From: Saposhnikovia divaricata
Lineage: Eukaryota; Streptophyta; Magnoliopsida; Apiales; Apiaceae
Assembly: GCA_036435485.1 (NCBI GenBank)
Contig: CM071596.1
Location: 65,273,001 to 65,337,000 of the forward strand
Length of the DNA: 64,000 bases
Direction of reading: 5' to 3'
Shown: positions 24,169 to 36,278 of the stretch, piece after piece
How positions within the stretch are numbered: position 1 is the first letter of the stretch
How the letters are laid out: every line of letters begins with the position of its first letter
Made by a program: the position numbers and the translations under genes
Notes under the pieces: model-generated
Seen by the model: only the letters and a program-made list of their open reading frames with translations
Told to the model about the DNA's origin: nothing
The model's database searches: none

Positions 24169-26846
24169 TCTATTATATATATATATAAAGGAAATTCCCC
24201 GGGAGTTTGGTGGAGCTCTAGAATCGCTCGAATCCTATTTATCTTTTTTCTAGAGCTTCTCTATTTTAAATAATTAAAATCAAAACTTCCATCTTTATGT
24301 CCTATTTTTTAGAAAATAAATCTGAACTTCCTTTTTTAACATCATCAATAACATCTTCGAATTTGAAAAGGTTTTCTAATTGGATAGGAGATTTTTATAA
24401 TTAAAATATCAGAACTTCTTTTTTTAATCCTATTTTTAAGCAAAGAATTTTGATAACTTTTTTAAAATTGAATAGGAAATTTCTATTACAATGTCTCCAT
24501 AACACATTATTTGACAACTATATAAAAACAAATCTATGTCCAAATGATCTTTTAGAATTGCGTGTTTCGCTTTTTGTTTATGGTTCTTGTGTTTTCGTAA
24601 CTTCTTTTTTTCCAAAATTATTTTCGTAACTTTGATCATATAATTCTAATATTGTTTCTTGGATTAAGGGGTCTAATGATTCTTTTTGTTGTTTTTCAGA
24701 ATTTTGTAAAAACTATTGCACAAGCCAGAAACAAGAAATAAGAAGCCAAGTTAGTATTAAAAACTTTGTGCCCATATATGTATTTTAGTGTATGTTAATT
24801 TCTTTCACTAAGATTTGTTTGTGTGAATCAATATAATTATCTTTTTTTTTTAAGTAATATAATTATCTTTTTGATCTATTCTTTTCAATTCTGGATTAAT
24901 TGCAAAGCATAGATTGAATATCCAATCACATGCACATTCAATCACATGCACGTTAGTTAACTTTACTTTAATCTTTAAAATTTTTGTTCGATGAATCATC
25001 TTTCTAATTAAACTTTGTTCTATTATTTCAGGGCAAGACAAAAATTCACCTTTATCTCGGTCATTATTTTGAGATAAAGGTTGGTCACACGTAATCCTAT
25101 TGGCCATTGCTATTTGCTACATGTAAGAAAAAACGGTCCCTTCCAATTTGTTAAAAAAAAAACCTTTTTCCATACTTTTATACAAACTTTGTTTATTAAA
25201 AGATTCATATATTATTTGTATTTTCTAAAGAATATCTTACTTTTGTTTTTTTGTTTTTTGACGAATCTTACTTTTGTTTTTTGATTGCCAACAAGTGCCA
25301 TTAGAGGAGCATGCTAAGATTCTTCTTGATGTAAATTGGTTTACTTTAGTTCTAGGATTATGTTTTTCACATTCATTATTTTCTATCTGTTGTTGGTAAC
25401 TTGGTATAATAATTTTTCACTGTCATTTAATTGTTTTTACGGTGTGTTATGTATCTTTATTATTTTCTGGATCTCCCGAGCCATATGAATTATATTTTTC
25501 TTTTTTTCCCCAAAAACTCCTCTAATTTAAATATTAAATAATTTTTTTAATGTCTTAAATTTTAGGGTAGGAATTTTGAAATAGAAAAGGATTTAGAATT
25601 TGTAGGGAAGGAGGATTCAAATTTATCTCCAATTTGAATGTCCTAATTTTGACGGTAAAAAATAATTTTAAAAGAAAACTAACTAAATATATGTTAAAGA
25701 TAAATTACATCAATCTTTTTCTTTTTATCTTTATACAAATAAAAATTATAAAAAAATCATATTTCAATTTTTAATGTCATAATTTTCAGGTAATGAAATA
25801 ATTATTAACATATTCGAAATAGAAAAGCTTTTCAAATTTATTGGAAGGAAGAATTCGAATTTATGTCTAATTTATTTTTTGATGTCCTAATCAAATTTCA
25901 TTTTTTAATCTTCTAATTTTTAAGGAAGAAATAATTATTAACAGATTTGAAATAGAAAAAGTTTTCAAATTTATAGGGAGGAAGAATTCGAATTCATCTC
26001 TATTATATTTTTCTTTTTTAATGACCTAATTTTTAGGGAAAGAAAATAATTATTAATTGATTCAAAGTAGAAAAGGTTTACAAAATTATTGGGTGGAAGA
26101 ATTTAATATTTGCATTCTTTGTTTAATTTTTAAATTTATGATTTGTTATGATTTTAGTTATAATTATGAATTATTAATAACCATTGGTTGTTCTTTGATT
26201 TGGCTTTTGTATTTTTTGTTAGAGATAACTGATCATGTGAACAAGTGTTTGAGAAGTGGAAGCACGTGAGAAACTTGGCACAAAATGTTTGAATTTTTAC
26301 CATTCCCAGTTTATTTATTTATTTATTGTTAGTTATTAATTTGTCATTATTATTTTATTATTGTTCTTGATAATAATATTCCAACGTTTTTTTGATCAAT
26401 TCAATCAAATCTGCTTTTTTATCTATATATATATTTATTACAACTGGTGTCGGCTTAAGAAAATGTGACACAAAATCGATGTAAAAAATAATTATATATA
26501 TTAAAAATTGTACAATATTCTATTCACTAATTTATTTATAGATATTTTCTTTTTGATTTCTTTCTTAAATAGTCGATATTTTCAAAAATATTACAAGGCC
26601 GCCGCGAAACGCGACTTATATGTATTTATTACAACGGGTGTCGGTCTAAGAAAATGTCATACAAAATCGACATAAAAATTAAGTATATAGTATATTTAGC
26701 TATCTATATATTTTAAAATTTGTACAATACTGTATCCATTAATTTATTTATAGATATATTCTTTTCGATTTCTTTCTTAAATTTATATTTTGAATTTTTT
26801 AAAAACATATTATAAGGCCGTCGCGAAGCGCGGCTTAATCAACTAG
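24169..26846 (+). mobile_element. Non-autonomous Helitron, family A (copy A1)
   Basis: It begins TCTATTATATA followed by AAAGGAAATTCCCCGGGAG and ends with the hairpin GCCGTCGCGAAGCGCGGC, then CTAG at 26843-26846 followed by T. TC at the start, a GC hairpin and CTAG at the end, and no inverted ends or target duplication are the Helitron criteria. The 3' part holds two tandem copies of a module with GGTGTCGGC(T)TAAG and a hairpin; the inner hairpin (about 26599-26615) lacks CTAG. No Rep/helicase ORF is present. Confidence 0.7.
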
Positions 26847-29557
26847 TTATTATATATATAAAGGAAAACCTCCAGGAGTTTGGTGGAGCTCTAGAATCGC
26901 TCGATTCATATTTATCTATTTTTCTAGAGCTCCTCAATTTTAATTAATTAAAATCAAAACTTCCTTCTTTAGGTCCTACTTTTTAGAAAATAAATCAAAA
27001 CTTCCTTTTTTAACATTATAACATAAATATTTTTGAAATAGAAAAGGTTTTCGAATTTGTAGAATAGAAGAACTCAAATTACATCTTCGTAGAAAAGGAA
27101 ATCGAATCAAATCAAAATCAGGAGAATTCATAACCATGATCTAATTCAAAATGAAATATGAATCGCTTGGATACCAAGTCATATTTGTCTATATAAATCA
27201 CCGACGGAACACCTATATATCTTCGGCCTTTCTAGCTAATTATCAGTTCAAATGTTTTTTTTTGTCTACTTCGATTTTGTTTCTCTCATTAGATAAATTA
27301 TGCTATCCATCTTTTAGACCAATTGTTGATATTGCTTTATGGACTAAAACTGATATTTGTTTAATATTGATGCATGCAGACGAGATCCATAATTTGAAAG
27401 ACGTCAACAAAACTAGATCTTCAAATTTAACCAAAATCTTCTACGACGAAGAAAGGTACATCTAATTTTTATACTATTTTTGATATTACTTATTTTTGTT
27501 TGAAATAGTAAAGGTTCTCGAATTTGTAGCAAAGAAGAATTCAAATAGAAAAGGTTTTCGAATTTGCTGAGAAGAAAAATTATATATTCGAAATAGAAAA
27601 AAATTACATTCTTATATTATATATTTGAAATAGAAAATGTAATCATATTTACTCGATTTATAAACAATTTTCTGTAGAGCTCCTCTATTTTAAATAACTA
27701 AAATAAAATTTCCTTCTTTAAACCCTATTTTTTAAGAAAATCAAAACTTCCGTTTTTAACATTAATATAAACATTAACATAGGAGCTTTAGAATTGCTCG
27801 AATCCTATTTATCTGCTTTTCTAGAACTCCTTTATTTTAAATAATAATAAAATTAAAGCATCATTTTTTATCGAAATAGAAAAGGTAGGTTTTCGAATTT
27901 GTAGGCAAGAAGAAGTCAAATTTATATATTCAAAGTAGAAAAAAATTATATTTCAGAACTTCCTTTTTTTAATATTAACATCTTCGAAATACAGTAGGTT
28001 TCTGAATTTGTATGGAAAAAAAATTCAAATTTACATATTTGAAATAGAAAAGATATTTTATATTTATATATATAGTTGAAATAGAAAAGAAATTTTATAT
28101 TCTTATATATATTTATACAATCATAGCTTATAACGATCAAATTTTATCACAATGTTTATAACCTTTTTTTTAAGGTTTGAATTTTATTTAATATTTGCTT
28201 TTATCTATTTTTCTAGAGCTCCTTTATTTTAAATAATAAAATTAAAACTTCCTTCTTTAGGTCCTACTTTTTAGAAAAGAAATCAAAACTTCCTTTTTTA
28301 TCAAAATAGAAAATGTAGGTTTTCGAATTTGTAGGGAAGAAGAAGTCAAATTTATATATTCAAAGTAGAAAAAAATTATATTTCAGAACTTCCTTTTTTT
28401 AATATTAATATCTTCAAAATAAAGTAGGTTTCTGAATTTGTATGGAAAAAAAATTCAAATTTACATATTTGAAATAGAAAAGATATTTTATATTTATATA
28501 TATATATATATATATATATTTGAAATATAAAAGAAATTTTATATTCTTATATATATTTATACAATCATAGCTTATAACGATCAAATTTTATCACAATGTT
28601 TATAACCCTCTTTTTTTTAGACAAAATGACAGTTTGTACCCCTCATATATAGGGGTTTTGTCAAATTGGTTCATTTTTACGTTTTGTGGCACTTTACAAC
28701 CCTTATCTTCAAGTCTCGCTTTAACTTGAATCCCTTCACTAACTCCCCGTCTAATTTGAGTTGATCGACGAATAAATTCGTACGAAAAATATTTTCCAAA
28801 AATTCTGAAAATATTACTGGAGCTTTCTAAATATTTTTTAAGACATTCCCCAAAGTTTCATAATTTTTGGAGTAGCACACGTCGACTAAAACTAATCGAA
28901 CCAAAGTAATGAATAGTAAAAATAGAAGTGAGATTTAAAGATAGAGATTGTAAAGTGCTACAAAAAGTAAAAATGTAAGTAAAGGGGTTCAATTAGAAGC
29001 GATATTTAAAGATAGGGGTTGTAAAATGCTACAAACATAAAAATGGACCAATTTGACAAAACCCCTATACATGAGGGGTACAAACTGTCATTTTGTCTTT
29101 TTTTTAAGGTTTGAATTTAGATTTAATATTTGATTTCTTCGTTTTAATTTTAAATTTATGATTTGTAATGATTTTAGTTATAATTATGGATTATTAGTAA
29201 CCATTGATTGTTCATTGCTTGGATTTTGAATTTTTTTATTTAGCGATCTTGGTACTGAAATACCTGATTGTTTGAACTAGAATTAGCAGAATTAGCAGAT
29301 TTTTCCCTGTTTGAGAAGTAGAAGCACTTGAGAAACTTGGCACAATAGGTTTGAACTTTTATCATTCCCTCTTTATTATTTATTATTAATTGTTATTTTG
29401 TCGTTATTAGCTTCTCAATGTTTTTTATCATAATATTCCACGTCTTCTTTTAATTAATTCAATAAAATATATTTTTTTATCTATATATATTTATTACAAC
29501 GGGTGTCCACCTAAGAAAACGTGACACAAAATCGACGTAAAAAATAAGTATATGGTT

Positions 29558-29595
<38 letters not shown>

Positions 29596-31336
29596 ACAAT
29601 ATTGTATTCACTAATTTATTTATAAATTTTTTTTATTTCTTTCTTAAATAGTCTTATATTTTGAAAACATTTAAAAATATTACAAGGCCGTCGAGAAATG
29701 TGTCTTATATGTATTTATTACAACGGATGTCCGCCTAAAAAAACGTGATACAATCAATATAAAAATAAGTATATGGTTTATTTAGTTGTCTATGTATATA
29801 TTAAAATTTGTAAAATATTGTGTTTATTAATTTATTTATAAATATTTTCTTTTCATTTTATTTCTTAACTTTATATTTTGAATTTTTAAAAAAAATATTA
29901 AAATGCCACCGTGAAGCGCGACTTAATCAAGTAGTATATTATAACGCATAGAGTCATGCACTTTTTGAGTACCTAAACCAATCATTCCTACACTAAATTC
30001 TTTAACGTATGTGTTTTATTTTAAATATTTTTCTTCATGTAGATATACATTACTTTTTTTTTTAACATTAATATAAACATTAACATAAACATCTTTGGAA
30101 TAGAAAAGGTTCTCGAATTTGTAGGGAAGAAGAATTCAAATTACATATTCGAAATAGAAAAGGTTTTCGAATTTGTTAGGAAGAAAAAATTATATATTCG
30201 AAATAGAAAAAAAAATTATATTCTTACATTATATATTCGAAATAGAAAAGAAATTTTAAATTCTTATATATATATATACAATCATTATTTCTAATAATCA
30301 AATTTCATCACCATGTTTGTAATCATATTTACTCGATTTATAAACAATTTTTTGTAGTCCAAAAATATTATATAAAAAAAATTATACTTTATATGCATTT
30401 TAAACACTGTTAAAAGAAATCAAAACTTCTTTTTTTAACATTAATATAAACATTAACATAAACATCTTTGAAATAGAAAAGGTTTTCAAATTTGTAGGGA
30501 TTCAAATTACATATTCGAAATAGAAAAGGTTTTCGAATTAGTTAAGAAGAAAAAATTATATATTCGAAATAGAAAAAATTTATATTCTTACATTATATAT
30601 TCGAAATAGAAAAGAAATTTTAAATTCTTATATATATACAATCATTATTTCTAATAATCAAATTTTATCACCAAGTTTGTAATCATATTTACTCGATTTA
30701 TAAACAATTTTCTGTAGTCCAAAAATATTATATAAAAAAATAATACTATATTTGTATTATAAACACTGTTATAGTTATACTAAATATTTAAACACTGTTA
30801 TACTTTATCATGTTTTAAATATGTGTATTTTTCTTTAAACACTGTTAGCATCATACTTTATTATGATTTTGTACTTTCAAATTCTAATTACACTGATTTT
30901 CTTATAGTTTTTTATGTTTTTTAAACTGAATTTAAAGTAAAAAAGGATTTTAATATATAAATTTTTATTATTGTATCTACTTGGTATTTTTAAAATATAT
31001 GCAACGGGTGTCGGCCTAAAAATTGTTAGGCAAAATCGATAAATCAAAGTCAAAAAGTATTTTATTATTCAAATTTTTATTATTATGCATGCTTAGTATT
31101 TCTATAATATATACAAACTGGTGTCGGCCTAAAAAATTGTGAGACAAAATCAGTATAGAACATATATGAATAATTTATCTTATCATCTATGTATATTTAA
31201 TTTATACAATATTGTGTTCACCAATTTATATTGATATTATAAAAATATATTTTGTCATTTTTTTCTTAAATGATCTTTATTTAAAATTTTAAAAAAAAAT
31301 TATAAGGCCGCCGCGAAGCGCGGCTTAGTCGACTAG
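26847..31336 (+). mobile_element. Non-autonomous Helitron, family A, composite (copy A2)
   Basis: It starts directly after CTAG of copy A1 with TTATTATATATATAAAGG and the family A head. The end is GCCGCCGCGAAGCGCGGC and CTAG at 31333-31336. Two decayed 3' ends inside (about 29685-29710 and 29905-29935) and repeated TTCGAAATAGAAAAGG blocks show that it is built from more than one copy or from internal duplications. A 478-bp MITE is nested at 28620. The open frame at 27151-27465 shows no known domain. Confidence 0.6.
28620..29097. mobile_element. Long-TIR MITE with 9-bp duplication, Mutator-like
   Basis: The ends GACAAAATGACAGTTTGTAC and its complement pair over roughly 80 bases with few mismatches. 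Each side is flanked by eight T and an A (28611-28619 and 29098-29106). The related sequence at about 28163-28175 shows the site without the insert. A 9-bp duplication suggests the Mutator superfamily, though a T run is weak proof of duplication length. Confidence 0.7.
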
Positions 31337-33675
31337 TGTATTATATATATAAAGGAAATTCCCCAGGAGTTTGGTGGAGCTCTAGAATCGCTCGATTCAT
31401 ATTTATCTATTTTTCTAGAGCTCCTCTATTTAAAATATGTAAAATTAAAATTTCCTTATTTAATCCTATTTTTTAGAAAAGAAATCAAAACTTCCTTTTT
31501 TAACATTAATATAAACGTTAACATAAACATCTTTGAAATAGAAAAAGGGTTTTGAATTTGTAGGGAAGAAGAATTCAAATTACATATTCGAAATTGAAAA
31601 GGTTTTCGAATTTGTTGGGAAGAAAAAATTATATATTCGAAATAGAAAAAAAAATTATATTCTTATATTGTATATTCGAAATAGAAAAGAAATTTTATAT
31701 TCTTATATATATACAATCATTACTTCTAATAATAAAATTCTATCACCATGTTTGTAATCATATTTAATCGATTTATAAACAAATTTCTGTAGTCCAAAAA
31801 TATTAGTTCTCTTTAAATTTATGTTTGCTTTTAGAGTATCTGTATCTTCTTTAACATAAATAATTATTCTTGATTTTGACTATTCTGTTTTTTGTAAGAT
31901 GCAAGTTTGGTGGAGCTCTAAAATCGCTCGATTCATATTTATCTTTTTTTCTAGAGCTCCTCTATTTTAAATATGTAAAATTAAAATTTCCTTCTTTAAA
32001 CCCTATTTTTTAGAAAAGAAATCAAAACTTCTTTTTTTAACATTAATATAAACGTTAACATAAACATCTTTGAAATAGAAAAAGGTTTTTGAATTTGTAG
32101 GGAAGAAGAATTCAAATAACATATTCGAAATTGAAAAGGTTTTCGAATTTGTTGCGAAGAAAAAATTATATATTCGAAATAGGAAAAAAATTATATTCTT
32201 ATTTTATATATTCGAAATAGAAAAGAAATTTTATATTCTTATATATATACAATCATTACTTCTAATAATCAAATTCTATCACCATGTTTGTAATCATATT
32301 TACTCGATTTATAAACAAATTTCTGTAGTCCAAAAATATTAGTTCTCTTTATATTTATGTTTGCTTTTAGAGTATCTGTATCTTCTTTAATATAAACAAT
32401 TAGTCTTGATTTTGACTATTTTGTTTTATGTAAGATTCAAAAATAGACTTCAAAGTTTTGTCGCAGTACAAAGAAGATGGATGTAATTTGATGATATTTG
32501 TATTATCAAAGAAAGAAGTTGGATACATGATGATGATGTGCACCAATCAATTCTGATTCACGAGTTTCCTCAAGTCCTACTATGCACTACAAGTTAAGAA
32601 TTTATGACATCGATTTTTTTTATATTGTTATGACAAAAGCTTTGGTTTGAATTTCTGTAAGAAATTACTTATATAATTTTATTTATGCATTAGAATTTTA
32701 TGTTTGAACTATATTGTTTTCACCGTATCATCCTTCACGTAGAAAGAGAAGAGAGATCGTGCCATGTGATCATGATCAATTGATATCTGTAAAATTTTAT
32801 GTTTGCTTTTTGTCTTTCCTTTTAACCACTCTTCGTTTCTTTGTCTTTTTTGTTCATAAATTTGATTTATATGTATACGTTTGTGGAAAGAGTTTTGGTG
32901 ATACAAGCACCAAAAGAGTTGTTATTATATGTGTATTTTTCTTTAAACATTGTTAGAATCATACTTTATTATGATTTTGCACTTTCAAATTCTAATTACA
33001 TTGATTCTCTTATAGTTTTTTAATGTTTTTTAAACCAAAATTAAAGTAAAAAAGGATATTAATATTTAAATTTTTATTATTGTATATACTTAGTATTTTT
33101 AAAATATATACAACGGGCGTCGGCCTAAAAATTGTGAGGCAAAATCGATAAATCAAAGTCAAAGAGCATTTTAGTATTTAAATTTTTATTATTGTGTATG
33201 CTTAGTATTTTTATAATATATACAAACGGGTGTTGGCCTAAAAAATTGTGAGACAAAATCGGTATAGTAAAATATATGAATAATTTATCTTATTATCCAT
33301 GTATATTTAATTTATACAATATTGTGTTCACTAATTTATATTGATATTTTAGATATATTTAAATTTTAAAAAATAATTGTGAGGCAAAATTGGTAAATCA
33401 AAGTCAAAGAGCATTTTAGTATTTAAATTTTTATTATTGTGTACGCTTAGTATTTTATAATATATACAACGGGTGTCGGCCTAAAAAATCGTAAGATAAA
33501 ATCGGTAATAATTTATCTTATTATCTATGTATATTTAATTTATATAATATTGTATTTACCAATTTATATTGTTATTATAAAAATACTTTTGTCATTTCTT
33601 TCTTAAATGATATTTATTTTAAAAAAAAATTAAAAAAATTATAAAGCCGCCGTGAAGCGCGGCTTAGTCGACTAG
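31337..33675 (+). mobile_element. Non-autonomous Helitron, family A (copy A3)
   Basis: It starts just after the CTAG of copy A2 with TGTATTATATATATAAAGG and ends in GCCGCCGTGAAGCGCGGC and CTAG at 33672-33675. The family A head is repeated inside at about 31905 (GTTTGGTGGAGCTCT). The region 32440-32640 is not shared with the other copies and may be captured DNA, but no gene is recognised. Three GGTGTCGGCCTAA-type modules lie near the 3' end. Confidence 0.65.
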
Positions 33676-35451
33676 TCAATATATATATATATAAAGGAGG
33701 ATAGCGGGAGTTTAGGCGGCGCTCTAATATCGTGTCAATCGATTTTTCTAATTTTCTAGAATTTTAAACACTAATAAATATAAAAATATCAATTAGCATA
33801 TTAGAAGTAGAATAGGTGTTCGAATTTATAAAGGAGAAGAGTTCAAATTTATAGGAAAGACATATGATTAGAAGTTCTATTGGAAGTATAATAAGTATTT
33901 ATAAGACATAAAATTAAAAGTTCTATTGGAAGTAGAATAGGAGTTCGAATTTATAGACAGTAAGAGCTCGAATTTGTAGAAAAAATATATAAATAAAAGT
34001 TCTACTAGAACTAGAATATGTGTTTGAATATATAGAGCAGACATATAATTAAATATTTTATAGAAAGTACGATCTTCTTAAATTATATATTTTATATATA
34101 ATTTAATTATACTTATATTAAGAAAATTTATTCATAAATCCCATACTATTGTAATGAAAAAAGTCACCGTATTTAAAAAGAAAAGAATTGATGTGTTAAC
34201 ATAATAAAAGAACAATCTCATGTAGGAATCCTAAATAAATACAGGAGTATCTATAATATAAAGAGAAAATAAGATGTGTTTTAATTTTCTAAAACTCCAA
34301 AAATTTTAGAAAATTTAGAGAAAGTATAAATTGGAATTCACTCTATTTTTTAGGTTTTGATTTTAAGGAAAAAAATTGTTGCGAAAGATAAGTAACATCA
34401 ATAATATGTAATGAAGTTAGAATTTCGATTTCAAACGAGAACGGCTCGAAACGTGTTTAACGGGAAGACGGCTCACTATAAAAGATCGTGCTAGCTATTA
34501 AAATATCATACAAGTAAATTTTAACGATCGTGCTAGCTATTATAAATTTTATTTTATTTTTAGGATTTGATTTTTATGGATAAACATTATCATACAAATA
34601 ATATATGTAAAAGTTAGGTTTTTGGTCTTAACGAGAGAGCAAATCAATAGTGATAAATGTGTTTAACAAGAAAGCGATTCATTAGATAAGACTGTACAAA
34701 AGATGTTTAAATATATAATTAATACATAAAATAAAATGTTTTATTAGAAGTAGAATACGAGGACGGTGGATACATCTTATACGATTTTTTAAAACTATAC
34801 ATCTTTTTTCCTAGAAATCTTTATTTTAACTTTTTTATACAAGTTAATTATACTTGCATTACAAAAACATATCCATAAATGTAATATTATTCCCGTAACG
34901 AAAAGTATTCGTATTTTAATTTTTTTTTTGATATGTTAACATAACAGAAAGACATTCCCATGCGGAAATTATAAATAAATACAAGAATATCTATAATATA
35001 CAGAAAATATAAGATGTATTTTCATCTTTTAAAACTCCATAAATATTAGAAAGTTTAAAGAATATAAAAATTGGAATTTACTCTATTTATATAATGAAGT
35101 TAGAATTTCAGTTTCAAATAAGAGCGGCTCGAAACGTATTTAACGGGAAGACGACTCGCTAAAAAAGATTGTATTAGCTATTAGAATTTTATACTAAAGT
35201 CATAAATTTCTTTTTATTTTTACAGTTCGATTTTATAGATAAAAAATATTATATAAGTTGTTAAAAAGTTGGGATTTCGGTTTTAACGAGAGAACGGCTC
35301 AATCGAAAGAATCGTATTTAACAAGAAATTGATTCATTAGAGAAGATTATTTAATTATAAAATTTAATATTAATATTATAATATAACGTAAATGCATTGA
35401 ATTTTTTTAAAATATTGTAACGCCGCCGCGAAGCGCGGCTTTATCAACTAG
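33676..35451 (+). mobile_element. Non-autonomous Helitron, family B, full length (copy B2)
   Basis: It begins TCAATATATATA and AAAGGAGGATAGCGGGAG and ends GCCGCCGCGAAGCGCGGC, then CTAG at 35448-35451. At 1,776 bp it is the only family B copy with both ends. Repeats inside include AACGGGAAGACGGCTC and AGAGAACGGCTC. No ORF is seen. Confidence 0.7.
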
Positions 35452-36278
35452 TTATATATATAAAGGAAAACCCCCGGGAGTTTGGTGGAGCTCTAGAATT
35501 GCTCGATTCATATTTATCTATTTTTTTAGAGCTCCTCTATTTTAAATATGTAAAATTAAAATTTCCTTCTTTAAATCCTATTTTTTAGAAAAGAAATCAA
35601 AACTTCCTTTTTTAACATTAATATAAACGTTAAACATCTTTGAAATAGAAATGGTTCTCGAATTCGAATTTGTAGGGAAGAAGAACTCATATTACATATT
35701 CGAAATTGAAAAGGTTTTCGATTTTGTTGGGAAGAAAAAATTATATATTCGAAATAGAAAAAAAATATTATAATTCTTATAGTATATATTCGAAATAGAA
35801 AAGAAATTTTATATTCTTATCGGTATAGAAAATTGTGAGACAAAATCGGTATAGAAAAATATATGGATATTTTATCTTATTATCTATGTATATTTAATTT
35901 ATACAATATTGTATTCACCAATTTATATTGATATTTTAGATAAATTTAAAATTTTAAAAAAGAATTGTGAGAAAAAATCGGTAAATCAAAGTCAAAGAGT
36001 ATTTTAGTATTTAGATTTTTTTATTGTGTACGCTTAGTATTTTTATAATATATACAACGGGTGTCGGCCTAAAAAATCGTAAGACAAAATCGGTATAGAA
36101 AAATATATGAATAATTTATTTTTATTATATATGTATATTTAATTTATACAATATTGTGTTCACCAATTTATATTGATATTATAAAAATATTTTTGTAGTT
36201 TTTTTTCTTAAAATGATCTTTACTTAAAATTTTTAAAAAAATTATAAGGCCGCCGCGAAGCGCGACTTATTGGACTAG
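35452..36278 (+). mobile_element. Non-autonomous Helitron, family A, internally deleted (copy A4)
   Basis: It follows directly on CTAG of copy B2 with TTATATATATAAAGG and the CCCCCGGGAGTTTGG head, and ends in GCCGCCGCGAAGCGCGAC and CTAG at 36275-36278. At 827 bp it keeps both ends but lacks most of the interior of A1-A3. Confidence 0.65.

Noticed and set aside
27151..27465. 104-codon open frame in Helitron A2 as a captured gene
   Set aside because: No known domain, biased AT-rich composition, and not shared by the other copies; it looks like chance.
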